Assembly: GCF_035917275.1 (NCBI RefSeq)
Contig: NZ_CP108510.1
Location: forward strand, 186,001-250,000
Direction: 5' to 3'
Source: Streptomyces sp. NBC_01237
GTDB lineage: Bacteria > Actinomycetota > Actinomycetes > Streptomycetales > Streptomycetaceae
Length of the DNA: 64,000 nt
Shown: piece by piece, positions 34,064 through 43,223 of the stretch
Numbering within the stretch: the first letter of the stretch is position 1
Layout of the letters: each line of letters starts with the position of its first letter
Notes under the pieces: model-generated
What the model was told of the DNA's origin: nothing
The model's database searches: none
What the model saw: only the letters and a program-made list of their open reading frames with translations
Program-made: the position numbers and the translations under genes

Positions 34064-36019
34064 TCAGGCGGCGGCCGGAACCGCTTCGGGACGTGCGCCC
34101 GCCGAGCGGGCCGTCGCCAGCCACATCAGCTGACCGACCATCTGGTCGAGGCGTTCCTCGTCGGGCAGTGAGGGGGCCTCGTCGGCGGGCAGCGGTGCGG
34201 GGGCCTGCGACACCGCGACCCCCACCGGAGTGGGCCAGGCGCGCAGCGCGTGCGCGATGGTCCGCAGTGCGGCCAGCGTGCTCGCCGCGCCCTGCGCCCC
34301 GGCTCCGACGGCGACCGTGCCGATCGCCCGCCCTTCGAGGTAGGGCAGCGGACCGCCGATGTCGTTGACGAAGTCGAGGGCGTTCTTGAGCAGGCCGGAG
34401 ACGGAGGCGTGGTACGTGGGCGAGATCAGCACCACCCCGTCGGCCCGGCGGAGTTCGGCCAGCAGGTCCGAGGCACCCCGATGCGTCTCGGCGAGGCCCG
34501 GCCGGTAGGCGGGGAAGTCGATGTCGGCGCCGGTGAAGACCCGGGTGGTCGCGCCCCGGCCCTCGCACCGCAGCGCGCACCACTGGGCGACCCGGTCACA
34601 GACCGAACCCTCCCTGAGCGAGCCGCCGATCAGGACGATGTGCGCTCCGGCCCCGACTCCCGCTCCCGGCCCGGCCTCCTCGGCTTCTGCTCCGGCTCCC
34701 GCTCCCGCTCCCGGCCCGGCTCCGGCTTCTGCTCCCGGCCCGGCTCCGGCTTCTGCTCCTGCTCCGGTCTCGGCTCCGGTCCCTCCTCCCGCGCCCGTCC
34801 CCGCGTCTGCTCCTTTCGGCGCGGCAGCCGGGGGGAGCGCGTCCAGCGCCGGCCGGGGCCGCCATCCGACGATGTCCACGGACCCCTGGTCCTTGCGCCC
34901 GGCGGACCGCATCCGGGCGTTGCGCCGTTCCACGCCCGCCCGGTCCGCGCCCTGGTCCACTCCGCCCTGGCGGCGGGACTCCAGGACGACGGCGGCGGCG
35001 CGGCCGACGCGTTCGTGCGCGTAGAGGGCGAGCGCGTCGGTCACCGAGGAGGTGGCTTCCATGGCCTGTCCGAGGACGACCGCGTCCTCCAGCGCCGTGT
35101 TGGCCCCCTGGCCGAGCGCCGGGACCATGGCGTGGGCGGCATCGCCCAGCAGCGCCACCGGTCCGTCCACCCAGCGGGGCGCCGGATCACGGTCGTGGAT
35201 GTCGGTGACGACGAGGTCACCCGGCTCGGCGTCGCGCACCAGGTCGACGACCGGCCCGTACCACCCCTCGATGGCGTCCACCAGCGCCTTCCGTGCGCCG
35301 TCCGGTCCCCGTGCGGGCCAGACTCCGGGCGGGGCGGTGATCTTGGCCGCCCAGTAGAGGGTGTCGTCATCGACGGGGGCGATGAAGAACTGGATGCCGA
35401 GCCCGCTGACGACATGGCCGCGCCCGCCGAGGGCCGAGCCGCGGGTACGTCCCCGTACCGAGGTGTAACCGCGGTACTGGAGCGGTTCGTCGCCCAGCAT
35501 CCGCCGGCGCACCGCGGAGCGGATGCCGTCGGCGGCGATCAGCGCCTCGTAGTCCTGCGTGGTGCCGTCGGAGAGGTGCACCGACACGGAGTCCGTGTGC
35601 CGGGTGTAGTCCGTGACCGTGGTGGCCAGTTGCACGGAGGCGCCTGCCGAGAGCGCCTCGTCCAGGAGTACGCGGTGCAGTGCCGACCGCAGGACCGGGA
35701 TCTGCGGGGCGCCCAGCCGCTCCCCCGTCGCGCCGATGGGCTCCTCGGCGAGTACGGTTCCGTCGGCGTCCATGAGCAGCCGGACCTCGTCCGGGGCGGT
35801 GACATGGCCGGCCGCCCGGATCTGCGCGGCCAGAGTGCCGCCCAGCGCCTCGGCGGCCCGCACCCCGTTGGGGTAGAGCACCAGGCCGGAGCCGTTGACA
35901 CCGATCCGCTCGGCCCGCTCGATGACGGTGACGTCGTTGCCCCGGGAGGCCAGGGCGATCGCGGCGGCCAGCCCACCGATGCCCCCGCCCGCGACGGCCA
36001 GGGTGCGGTGCTGCGTCAT
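34064..36019 (-). CDS. fusion of FAD-dependent aromatic monooxygenase and NADPH-dependent FMN reductase
   Basis: The 651-residue product has two enzymes. Residues ~1-380 are a class A flavin monooxygenase: GGGIGGLAAAIAL, a DG motif in AADGIRSAVRRR and LLGDAAHAMVPALGQG. Residues ~425-475 are an Ala/Gly/Glu/Pro repeat linker. Residues ~476-651 are a flavodoxin-like FMN reductase: LIGGSLREGSVCD and SPTYHASVSGLLKNALDF. Class A enzymes reduce their own FAD, so the second domain may supply FMNH2/FADH2 to the separate two-component oxygenases of this cluster. The linker is encoded by expanded GGCTCC-type repeats. It starts 3 bp after the amidohydrolase stop. Confidence 0.88.
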   Translation of the reverse strand: MTQHRTLAVAGGGIGGLAAAIALASRGNDVTVIERAERIGVNGSGLVLYPNGVRAAEALGGTLAAQIRAAGHVTAPDEVRLLMDADGTVLAEEPIGATGERLGAPQIPVLRSALHRVLLDEALSAGASVQLATTVTDYTRHTDSVSVHLSDGTTQDYEALIAADGIRSAVRRRMLGDEPLQYRGYTSVRGRTRGSALGGRGHVVSGLGIQFFIAPVDDDTLYWAAKITAPPGVWPARGPDGARKALVDAIEGWYGPVVDLVRDAEPGDLVVTDIHDRDPAPRWVDGPVALLGDAAHAMVPALGQGANTALEDAVVLGQAMEATSSVTDALALYAHERVGRAAAVVLESRRQGGVDQGADRAGVERRNARMRSAGRKDQGSVDIVGWRPRPALDALPPAAAPKGADAGTGAGGGTGAETGAGAEAGAGPGAEAGAGPGAGAGAGAEAEEAGPGAGVGAGAHIVLIGGSLREGSVCDRVAQWCALRCEGRGATTRVFTGADIDFPAYRPGLAETHRGASDLLAELRRADGVVLISPTYHASVSGLLKNALDFVNDIGGPLPYLEGRAIGTVAVGAGAQGAASTLAALRTIAHALRAWPTPVGVAVSQAPAPLPADEAPSLPDEERLDQMVGQLMWLATARSAGARPEAVPAAA

Positions 36020-36022
36020 GGT

Positions 36023-37447
36023 TCAGCTCTCCGTCCCGGCCGGGACGGCCGTGTCCGTGGGCGCGGCGGCATCGGCCGCCGCCAGCAGTCGTCCGTCGTG
36101 TCCGCCGAACGAGCCGTCGGCGGCGTTCCACACGGTCCGGCCCGCCCGCAGCGTGCGTTCGACGCGTCCGGTGAAGGTCCAGCCCTCGTAGGCCGACCAG
36201 CCGCACTTGCTCTGCACGTCGTGCGCGGAGAACATCCAGGGGGTGTCCGGCGCGAAGATCACCAGGTCCGCGTCGGCTCCCGCCTCCAGACGCCCCTTGC
36301 CCGGCAGCCGGAACAGTTCGGCGGGGACCTGCGCGAGGTGGCGCACCAGGCGGGCGACGGCCGCGTCCGGGTCCTCCTCCGGCCGGCGCCTGCGCATCCC
36401 GGTCCAGACGGCGACCGCGAGTTCCTGCACGCCCGGCAGCCCGGGGGGCGACTGGGCCACGCTGCGGGTCTTCTCCTCGACGGTGTGCGGTGCGTGGTCG
36501 CTGCCGACCGTGGAGACCTGGCCGGACAACAGCGCGTGCCACAGCCGCCGCTGGTCCGACTCCCCGCGGATCGACGGGGACAGCCGGGTACGGGCGCCCA
36601 GGCGCCGGGTGTCGGCGTCGGTGAAGGACAGATGGTGCCCCGTCACCTCGAAGGTGACCGGATGGCCCGCGGCGCGTGCCGCGCAGACGAGGTCGGCCTC
36701 CTCCGCGCTGGAGAGGTGCAGGATGTGGGCGTCCGTGCCGTACCGGCGCACCAGCTCGATGATCCTCGCCACGGCGACGATGCCGCCGGTGCGCGGGCGT
36801 CGGGCCTCGTACTCCCGATAGCTGCCGGGCTCGCCCCACCAGGCGTCCAGCAGTTCGAACAGCCCGTCGTCCTCGGCGTGCAGGACGAGCCGGACGCCTC
36901 CCTCGGCCGCCGCGGCGAACGCCTTCTCCAACTGGACGGGGTCCCGGACCACGGTGGGCGCCGTGTGGTGGCCGGCCATGAAGATCTTGGCGCTGGTGGC
37001 GATGGACGGGTCGAGCCGGGACAGCAGTTCGGGGCGGGCCGGGTCGAGACCGATGTGGAACCGGTAGTCCACCAGGCTGTGCCCGTCGACGAGCCGGGCC
37101 TTGGCGAGCACGGCCTCGGGCGCGAGCGTGGGCGGCACCGTGTTCGGCATGTCGATCACGGTGGTGACACCGCCGCGCACCGCGGCCCGGCTCGCGTGCC
37201 GCCAGTCCTCCTTGTGGGTCAGTCCGGGGGTGCGGAAGTGCACATGGGAGTCGATGAGTCCGGGCAGGACGTAGTGGTCCCCCGCGTCGAGCCGCGGCAC
37301 ACCCGCGGGCGCGGTGTCGGTGTCGTCGATCGCGGTGATCCTGCCGCCGGCGATGGAGACATGGCCCGCCCGCACCCCCTGGGGGGTCACGAGCCGGCGT
37401 CCGCCGACGACGAGGTCGGGCACGGCGGCCGGGTTCAGTCCTGCCAT
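36023..37447 (-). CDS. cyclic amidohydrolase (dihydroorotase/allantoinase-like)
   Basis: The 474-residue metal-dependent hydrolase of the D-hydantoinase/dihydroorotase group has the metal ligands DSHVHFRTPG (HxH), a lysine for carbamylation in SAKIFMAGH, His in LHAEDD and HILHLSS, and the final Asp in GSDHAPH. All catalytic residues appear present, so it should open or close a cyclic amide such as a hydantoin, dihydropyrimidine or lactam. A housekeeping pyrC role is unlikely inside this operon. Its ATG overlaps the acyl-CoA dehydrogenase gene by 13 bp. Confidence 0.87.
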   Translation of the reverse strand: MAGLNPAAVPDLVVGGRRLVTPQGVRAGHVSIAGGRITAIDDTDTAPAGVPRLDAGDHYVLPGLIDSHVHFRTPGLTHKEDWRHASRAAVRGGVTTVIDMPNTVPPTLAPEAVLAKARLVDGHSLVDYRFHIGLDPARPELLSRLDPSIATSAKIFMAGHHTAPTVVRDPVQLEKAFAAAAEGGVRLVLHAEDDGLFELLDAWWGEPGSYREYEARRPRTGGIVAVARIIELVRRYGTDAHILHLSSAEEADLVCAARAAGHPVTFEVTGHHLSFTDADTRRLGARTRLSPSIRGESDQRRLWHALLSGQVSTVGSDHAPHTVEEKTRSVAQSPPGLPGVQELAVAVWTGMRRRRPEEDPDAAVARLVRHLAQVPAELFRLPGKGRLEAGADADLVIFAPDTPWMFSAHDVQSKCGWSAYEGWTFTGRVERTLRAGRTVWNAADGSFGGHDGRLLAAADAAAPTDTAVPAGTES

Positions 37448-38538
37448 GACGCGGCCACCAGCTCCCGGCACAGATCGTTGGTGGGCCCCATCAGCGCGAT
37501 GGCACGGGCGTCGGCGAGTAGCCTGCCGATCCCGGCGTCGGACAGGAACCCCGCGGAACCCAGCATCCGGGCGACGTCGAGGCAGATCTCCTCCGCGGCG
37601 ACCGAGGCGTGCAGTTTGCTGTGCAGGGTGGTCAGACCCGGGTCGGCCGAGATCCGCGCCCCCGCCCGTCCGACGATGCCGCGGGCCGTCTCCAGCCGGG
37701 TCGCCAGATCGGCCAGGTGGTGCCGGACCGAGGGCAGCTCCAGCAGCCCGCGCCGACGGGCGTGGGCGAGGCCGAGGTCGAACGCCGCCTGGGCCGTTCC
37801 GACGGCCACCGCGCCGAGCGAGGCCCCGCTCTCCCGCACGCCCGCGATGATCCCGGCCGCCTTGCCCACCGGCCCGAGCCGGTCGCCGTCGTCCACCACG
37901 CAGTGGTCGAGGCCGATCAGACCGGTAGCGGAGCCCCGCATGCCGGCCAGGTCGAGGCCGAGGTCGGGCAGCAGGCCGGGGTTGTCGGCGGACACCAGGA
38001 AGAAGGTCTGCCCCGCCGCCCCGTACGCGGCCCGCGGCCCTGTCGTGTCCGGGCCGGTGCGCACCAGCACCAGATAGAGGTCGGCGACCCCGGCGCCGGT
38101 GGTGAAGGTCTTGGAGCCGTGCAGTTCCCATCGGCCGTCGGCACGGGGCTCCCCGGTGCTGGACAGCTTCTGCTTGGCGGCTCCGGCCCCGTTCTCGCTC
38201 CACGCGGAGGCCGCGAGCAGGGAGCCGTCGGCGAGCCTGGGCAGCCAGCGCTCCCGCTGGCCGGGGGTGCCCCATTCCGCGATGCGGGCACTGACGGCGA
38301 AGTGCTGGAAGGCGATGATCGCGACGGAGGGATTGGCCTCGGCGATCTGTTCCACCACGTGGTTGACGGCCGAGGCGTCGCCGCCCCCGCCCCCGTACCC
38401 GGCGGGCACCGCCGTGCCCAGCAGACCGCTGGAGCGCAGCGCCGCCAGGGCCTCCCGGTCCGGTTCCCCCGCCCGGCCGGTCCGCTCCGCCGACTCCTTG
38501 AGCAGGGCGTGGAGTTCTGGTGTGGGCTGCGTTCTCAT
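37435..38538 (-). CDS. acyl-CoA dehydrogenase-family flavoprotein
   Basis: The 367-residue protein has ACAD features: ASAWSENGAG and SKTFTTGAGVADLYLV in the middle domain, SATGLIGLDHCVVDDGDRLG, and C-terminal helices with MLGSAGFLSD. It is slightly short. I do not see the canonical catalytic Glu region clearly, so it may oxidise a carrier- or CoA-bound acid or act on a free acid. ATGA overlap with the PrpF-like gene shows tight coupling. Confidence 0.8.
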   Translation of the reverse strand: MRTQPTPELHALLKESAERTGRAGEPDREALAALRSSGLLGTAVPAGYGGGGGDASAVNHVVEQIAEANPSVAIIAFQHFAVSARIAEWGTPGQRERWLPRLADGSLLAASAWSENGAGAAKQKLSSTGEPRADGRWELHGSKTFTTGAGVADLYLVLVRTGPDTTGPRAAYGAAGQTFFLVSADNPGLLPDLGLDLAGMRGSATGLIGLDHCVVDDGDRLGPVGKAAGIIAGVRESGASLGAVAVGTAQAAFDLGLAHARRRGLLELPSVRHHLADLATRLETARGIVGRAGARISADPGLTTLHSKLHASVAAEEICLDVARMLGSAGFLSDAGIGRLLADARAIALMGPTNDLCRELVAASWQD

Positions 38539-39599
38539 GCCGCCACCGACAGCGCCAGGCATTGGGCGACCTCCTCGAATTGCAGATGGCTCAGGGGGGC
38601 CAGGACGAACGACCCCTGGAAGGTGACGCGTTTGCGGGCGACGCTCGCCCAGAGCAGGGCTCCGCTGTTCCCGGCCGCGTCGGGGGCGGACGTGACGGCC
38701 GTCACCGTGGTGCGGCCGCCGGGCGTCTCGATGTCCGTCAGCCCCTGCTCGTCCGCGCCGTTCTCGCGGGCGAGGAGCCAGGGGACGGTCTGCGGGATGC
38801 GTACGGCGATGCCCAGGCAGACCGCGCCGGTCAGGGCGATCGTCGGGTGCCAGCGGGGCACGGTGACCGCGCGCGCGGCGATGCCGCCGCCGGGGTCGGG
38901 CACGATCGCCGCGATCTTGGGGAACGCCCCGCCGCGGGGCCAGCCGAGCCGGTCGGCCGCCGCCACCCTGATCCGTTCGAGCCGGTCCAGCAGGTCGTCC
39001 CCGGCGGCGAACAGCGCGGCCGGTGACGGCACTTCGAGGGTCCTGGCGTCGACGAAGGCGTACGCGTTGGCGCTCGTGACGAGGGAGACCTCCTGCGGGC
39101 CGCCGTCGAGGTCGAGCACGGTACGGGTCTCCCCGGTGGGCAGCAGGTCCGCGAAGGGCACCGGCCCCGGCTGGACGAACGCGACGGAGAACTGGACCTC
39201 GTCGCGCTCGACCCGGTCGACCTCGCACACCACGCTGTCGCCGTTGTTGAGGACCCGCACCCGTATCCGCGCACCCGGCAGCAGACGGGGCAGCATCCCG
39301 CAACGGCCCGCGGCGACGACGGCGGAGAGCACCGAGTGGCCGCAGGAGCCCCGCAGGTCGAACCGGTCGTCGCCGCCGGGCAGTGCCTGGACGAACCGGT
39401 AGTCGAGGTCGAACATCGGGTGCGCGGACGGCTCGACGAGCGCGATCTTGAGTACATGGGCGCCGCCGGCCGACGCGAGGAAGCGCCGCGCCTCCGTCAG
39501 ATGTCCCAGCAGCGCCGCCTCCTCACGGGGCAGGCGGGCCGCGTCCAGCACGAAGGTGGGGCAGGGGCTGCCCACCGCGTAGGCCAGGTGCCCGATCAT
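38535..39599 (-). CDS. PrpF-like isomerase (diaminopimelate-epimerase fold)
   Basis: The 354-residue protein resembles PrpF/4-oxalomesaconate tautomerase: GSPCPTFVLDAARLP, RGSCGHSVLSAVVAAG (equivalent of the CGN catalytic loop) and PTIALTGAVCLGIAV (second catalytic position). The family shifts double bases in unsaturated di- and tricarboxylates by proton transfer between two active-site residues. In this operon it would move a double bond in an aldol-derived keto acid, together with the HpcH aldolase. ATGA overlaps on both sides. Confidence 0.8.
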   Translation of the reverse strand: MIGHLAYAVGSPCPTFVLDAARLPREEAALLGHLTEARRFLASAGGAHVLKIALVEPSAHPMFDLDYRFVQALPGGDDRFDLRGSCGHSVLSAVVAAGRCGMLPRLLPGARIRVRVLNNGDSVVCEVDRVERDEVQFSVAFVQPGPVPFADLLPTGETRTVLDLDGGPQEVSLVTSANAYAFVDARTLEVPSPAALFAAGDDLLDRLERIRVAAADRLGWPRGGAFPKIAAIVPDPGGGIAARAVTVPRWHPTIALTGAVCLGIAVRIPQTVPWLLARENGADEQGLTDIETPGGRTTVTAVTSAPDAAGNSGALLWASVARKRVTFQGSFVLAPLSHLQFEEVAQCLALSVAA

Positions 39600-41416
39600 G
39601 CCGCCACCGCCAGGGGCACCGGTCCGGCCGAGCGGCTCGGCCCGCGCTGGAACTGCTCGATCCACACCTCGTGCACGAGCAGGGCCCACAGGGCCAGGGA
39701 CGTCGTGTCGCCCGGCCGGTCGGCCTGCGCGGCGAACAGGGCGTCCACGGCCCCGGCATCGAGTCGCCCGTCGGCGGCGAGGCGGCGTGGCTCCAGCAGG
39801 TCGCGGGCGTACTCCCACAGGGCCGCGCCGGGGGTGAGCATCGCCGTGATCGGCAGGGTGAAGGGCTGCTTGGGGCGGGTCAGCACACTGGTGGGGAGCA
39901 GCCCCCGCGCCGCGGCGTACAGGGTCTTCTTGACCCGGCCGTCCTCGATCCGCATCCGGTCGGGCAGGGCCCGGCCGAGCGCCACGATCTCCCGCTGGCA
40001 GAACGGCAGTCGGGCCTCGATGGAGGCGGCCATGCTGAGGTGGTCGACGCGGCGCAGATGGTACGAGGGCAGCCGGTGGCCGAGCTCGAACCGGGTGATG
40101 CGGTCGAGGACCGTACCGGGGCCGTGCAGCAGGTCCTCGTACGCCTCGGCGGGCAGGGGAGGTATCCCGTCGACATGCGCACGGTAGTCGTCGGTGTAGA
40201 GGGAGGCGCGCAGAGCGGCCGGGGCGGCCGACAGGGCGTCGAGGTAGGCCGGGGCCCAGTCGCCGCCGGTCCCGGCCGTCTCGGCGGCCTGCCGCATCCT
40301 GCCGTAGCCGCCGAACACCTCGTCGGCCGCGTCACCGGTCAGCGCGACCGTGAATCCCGCCTTCCGCACCGCGGTGAACAGGGCCAGGGTGCTCAGCGCG
40401 ATCGGATCGGCGTTCGGCTGGCCCAGGTGCCAGACCGTGTCGTCGAGCAGTGCCGGGAAGTCCTCCGGGTCGATCTCGACCTGGTGGTGCACGGCCCGTG
40501 CCCGTGCGGCGGCCTCCCGGGCGAAGTGCCGCTCGTCGAACGGCCAGTCGCCCCGGTAGGCGATGTTGAAGGAGTGGACCGGGCGGTGTTCGGCGGCCAG
40601 CGCGGTGACCAGGCTGGAGTCGAGTCCGCCGGAGGTGATCAGGGCGACGGGCACATCGGCCACGAGCAGCCGCCCGACCTCCTCGCGGAGCGTGTCGCGC
40701 AGCCGCACCGCGGCGGCTTCGGCGTCGTGGGGCACCGGCCGCGCCGGGGCGGCCGTACGCCGCCGGTAGCGGACCGTCCCGCCCAGGTCGCAGACCAGGG
40801 TGGTGCCCGGCGCCAGTACGTCGATGTCCTCGAACATGGTCGTGTCCCCGAAGGGGACGCGGGTGGCCAGGTAGGCGTCCAGGGCGGCTTCCCGGATGCG
40901 CCCGGAGACCGCGGCGAACCCGAGCAGGGCGGGGATCTCCGAGGAGAAGTGCAGGGAGCGGGCGGCCGGATCCCAGCGGTAGTACAGCGGTTTCATGCCG
41001 ATGTGGTCGGTGGCCAGCAGCAGCCGGGGCACCGGGCCGCGCAGATCGGTGAGGGCGATGGAGTACATGCCGTCGAGGTGATCGGTGAACGCGTCCCCGT
41101 ACTCCAGGTAGAGGGCGGGGATGACGGCCCCGTCGCACCGGTCCGCGAAGACGTGACCGCGGTCCCTGAGCCGGGCCCGCAGCTCGTCGTGGTTGTAGAT
41201 CTCACCGTTGAAGACCACCTGGACATGGGGGCCCGCCCGGTAGGGCTGCTGTCCGCCGTCGAGATCGACGACGGCGAGCCGGTTGCTGCCCAGTCCCCAG
41301 TCGGGGGCGAGAGCGGCACCGGTCGCGTCCGGACCGCCGTGGCGTTGGAGCGCGGCGACGGTGCGCATCTCGTGCGGCGTCGCAGCCGCGTTGAAGTAGC
41401 CATGGATACGGCACAT
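39596..41416 (-). CDS. asparagine synthetase-like (class II) amidotransferase
   Basis: The 606-residue AsnB-type enzyme has the nucleophile Cys2 (MCRIHGYF), VFNGEIYNHDELRARL in the glutaminase domain, and the pyrophosphatase loop ITSGGLDSSLV in the synthetase domain, with LTGDAADEVFGGY. All catalytic marks are present, so it should form an amide from a carboxylate with glutamine and ATP. Homologues in natural-product clusters amidate or cyclise other acids than aspartate. AGGAG is 11 bases before the ATG; it is followed by the PrpF-like gene with ATGA overlap. Confidence 0.9.
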   Translation of the reverse strand: MCRIHGYFNAAATPHEMRTVAALQRHGGPDATGAALAPDWGLGSNRLAVVDLDGGQQPYRAGPHVQVVFNGEIYNHDELRARLRDRGHVFADRCDGAVIPALYLEYGDAFTDHLDGMYSIALTDLRGPVPRLLLATDHIGMKPLYYRWDPAARSLHFSSEIPALLGFAAVSGRIREAALDAYLATRVPFGDTTMFEDIDVLAPGTTLVCDLGGTVRYRRRTAAPARPVPHDAEAAAVRLRDTLREEVGRLLVADVPVALITSGGLDSSLVTALAAEHRPVHSFNIAYRGDWPFDERHFAREAAARARAVHHQVEIDPEDFPALLDDTVWHLGQPNADPIALSTLALFTAVRKAGFTVALTGDAADEVFGGYGRMRQAAETAGTGGDWAPAYLDALSAAPAALRASLYTDDYRAHVDGIPPLPAEAYEDLLHGPGTVLDRITRFELGHRLPSYHLRRVDHLSMAASIEARLPFCQREIVALGRALPDRMRIEDGRVKKTLYAAARGLLPTSVLTRPKQPFTLPITAMLTPGAALWEYARDLLEPRRLAADGRLDAGAVDALFAAQADRPGDTTSLALWALLVHEVWIEQFQRGPSRSAGPVPLAVAA

Positions 41417-41449
41417 GTATGCCTGTTCTCCTGTGAGGCGGCGGCGGGT

Positions 41450-42391
41450 TCAGCCGCTCGCGGCCGACAGATAGCGCTCCCCGCTGTCGGGGAAGACCGT
41501 GACCACGGTCGCCCCGGCCCAGCGCGGGTGGGCGGTGACGCTCCGGCTCGCCCAGGCGGCGGCCCCAGAGGAGAAGCCGACCGGCAGACCGGTGGTGCGG
41601 ACGATCTCGACGACCGTGGCGGCGGCCGCCTCGTCCGGTACGGCGACGACCTCGTCGACGAGCGAGAGGTCGGTGATGTCGGAGACGTAGCCCGCGCCGA
41701 TGCCGGGGATGCCGTGGGGGCCCGGCTCGCCGCCGGACATCACGGCGGAGCGGGCGGGTTCGACGGCCACCACGTGGACGCTGCCCCGCTCCTTGAGGTA
41801 CCGGGCGGTGCCCGAGAGGGTTCCGCCGGTGCCCACCCCGCAGACCAGGACGTCGACGTCGCCGCCGGTGGCCTCCCAGATCTCCGGGCCGGTGCTCTCG
41901 TAGTGGGCCCGCACATTGGCGGGGTTCTGGTCCTGGTGCGGCACCCATGAGCCGGGCAGGGTGCGCTGCATCTCCTCGGCGTGCAGCCAGGCGGCGGGCA
42001 GCCCGTCCTCGGCGGGGACCAGGACGACCTCGGCGCCCAGTTCCCGCAGGATCAGACGGCGTTCCACGCTGGCGTTGTCCGGCATGACGATGATGCAGCG
42101 GTGACCCCGCCGGGCGCACAGCGCCGCGAACGAGATCCCGGTGCTGCCGGAGGAACACTCGATGAGCGTGCCCCCGGCGGGCGGCAGTTGGCCCGACTCC
42201 TCGGCGGCCAGCACCATGGCGAGCGCGGCGCGGTCCTTGACGCTGGAGAGCGGGTTGAGCATCTCCAGTTTGGCCAGCAGCCGCACCGAAGCGGCGAGGC
42301 CCGGCAGCGCGACCTCCAGCAGAGGCGTGCCACCGATCAGTTCGTCGATCGAACGGGCGGGCCGCTGGATCGTCCGTGTCGTCCCTGTCAT
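41450..42391 (-). CDS. cysteine synthase homologue 1 (PLP beta-replacement enzyme, divergent active site)
   Basis: The 313-residue fold-type II PLP enzyme has the Schiff-base Lys in LSSVKDRAALA and the phosphate loop GVGTGGTLSGTARYL. The substrate loop, TSGNTG in true O-acetylserine sulfhydrylases, reads SSGSTG, so the Asn that contacts the amino acid substrate is Ser. A different nucleophile or acceptor is therefore likely, for example synthesis of a beta-substituted alanine. A more canonical homologue is encoded at 45436-46389. GGGGGAG precedes the ATG. Confidence 0.87.
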   Translation of the reverse strand: MTGTTRTIQRPARSIDELIGGTPLLEVALPGLAASVRLLAKLEMLNPLSSVKDRAALAMVLAAEESGQLPPAGGTLIECSSGSTGISFAALCARRGHRCIIVMPDNASVERRLILRELGAEVVLVPAEDGLPAAWLHAEEMQRTLPGSWVPHQDQNPANVRAHYESTGPEIWEATGGDVDVLVCGVGTGGTLSGTARYLKERGSVHVVAVEPARSAVMSGGEPGPHGIPGIGAGYVSDITDLSLVDEVVAVPDEAAAATVVEIVRTTGLPVGFSSGAAAWASRSVTAHPRWAGATVVTVFPDSGERYLSAASG

Positions 42392-42425
42392 CACTGCTCC
42401 CCCAACGTTGTCATGACTTCCCGGC

Positions 42426-43223
42426 TCACGCCGCGGTGCGTACGGAGGCCGCCGCGAGGTGGCCGGCCGCGATCTCCTGCAGATGCGTGATGTCGCTGGA
42501 GACGGTGGCGAAGGTGAAGCCCTCGGTGAGCCGCCGGGCCGCGCTCGCCCCGTCGAGGCAGTGGATGCCACAGGCGATCCCGGCCCGTTCCGCGGCGGCG
42601 GTGACCTTCTTCAGCGCGGCCTCCAGGTCCTCGGTGACACCGGGGTCGCCGAAGTGGGTCGCGCCGAGTGCCAGGGAGAGGTCGGCGGGCCCCACGTAGA
42701 CGGCGTCCAGGCCGGGAGTGGCGCAGATGGCGTCGAGGTTCTCCAGCGCGCCGGCCGTCTCGACCATGACGATGCACGCGATCTGGTCGTCGATCTCGGC
42801 CGGGACGCCGCCCAGCCGGAGTTCGGCGCGGACCGGCCCGGCGATGCTGCGGGTTCCGGCCGGCCAGTGCCGGCAGGCGCGGGCGGCGTCCAGGGCCTCC
42901 CGCGCGGTGCTGACCATGGGCACGATGACGCCCCGGGCGCCGGTGTCCAGCGCGGTGCCGATGGCGATGGGGTCGGGTGCGGGCACCCGGATGACCCCCG
43001 CGGAGCGGCCTCGGGAGTCGACGGCGAGCATGGCCGACTGCCAGCCGGGCTGGTGCAGCACGCCGTGCTGGCCGTCCACCCCGACGTAGTCGTAGCCCAG
43101 GCCCGCGATCCGCTCCGTGCCGACCGGGTTGTCGCAGGCGATCCAGTAACCCACCAGGCGTTCGCGGGAGCGGAGCCGGGCGGCGAACTCGGCAGGGGGC
43201 CGGTGGGTGCCCGTCCCGGTCAT
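42426..43223 (-). CDS. HpcH/HpaI-family class II aldolase/lyase
   Basis: The 265-residue TIM-barrel aldolase has VGVDGQHGVL, a general-base region (GYDYVGVDGQH), metal ligands in MVETAGALENLDAI and VYVGPADLSLALG. Family members catalyse reversible pyruvate or glyoxylate aldol reactions with a divalent metal. Here it would make or cleave a hydroxy keto acid feeding the amino-acid branch. The start overlaps the dioxygenase stop by ATGA. Confidence 0.87.
   Translation of the reverse strand: MTGTGTHRPPAEFAARLRSRERLVGYWIACDNPVGTERIAGLGYDYVGVDGQHGVLHQPGWQSAMLAVDSRGRSAGVIRVPAPDPIAIGTALDTGARGVIVPMVSTAREALDAARACRHWPAGTRSIAGPVRAELRLGGVPAEIDDQIACIVMVETAGALENLDAICATPGLDAVYVGPADLSLALGATHFGDPGVTEDLEAALKKVTAAAERAGIACGIHCLDGASAARRLTEGFTFATVSSDITHLQEIAAGHLAAASVRTAA

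Noticed and set aside
34250..38077. 1275-codon plus-strand frame
   Set aside because: It runs antisense to three motif-rich enzymes and has no recognisable domain; typical of GC-rich DNA.
37435..38538. Acyl-CoA dehydrogenase considered as a third group D oxygenase
   Set aside because: Its middle-domain motifs are closer to ordinary acyl-CoA dehydrogenases than to the two oxygenases at 49976 and 54711; left as dehydrogenase-family.
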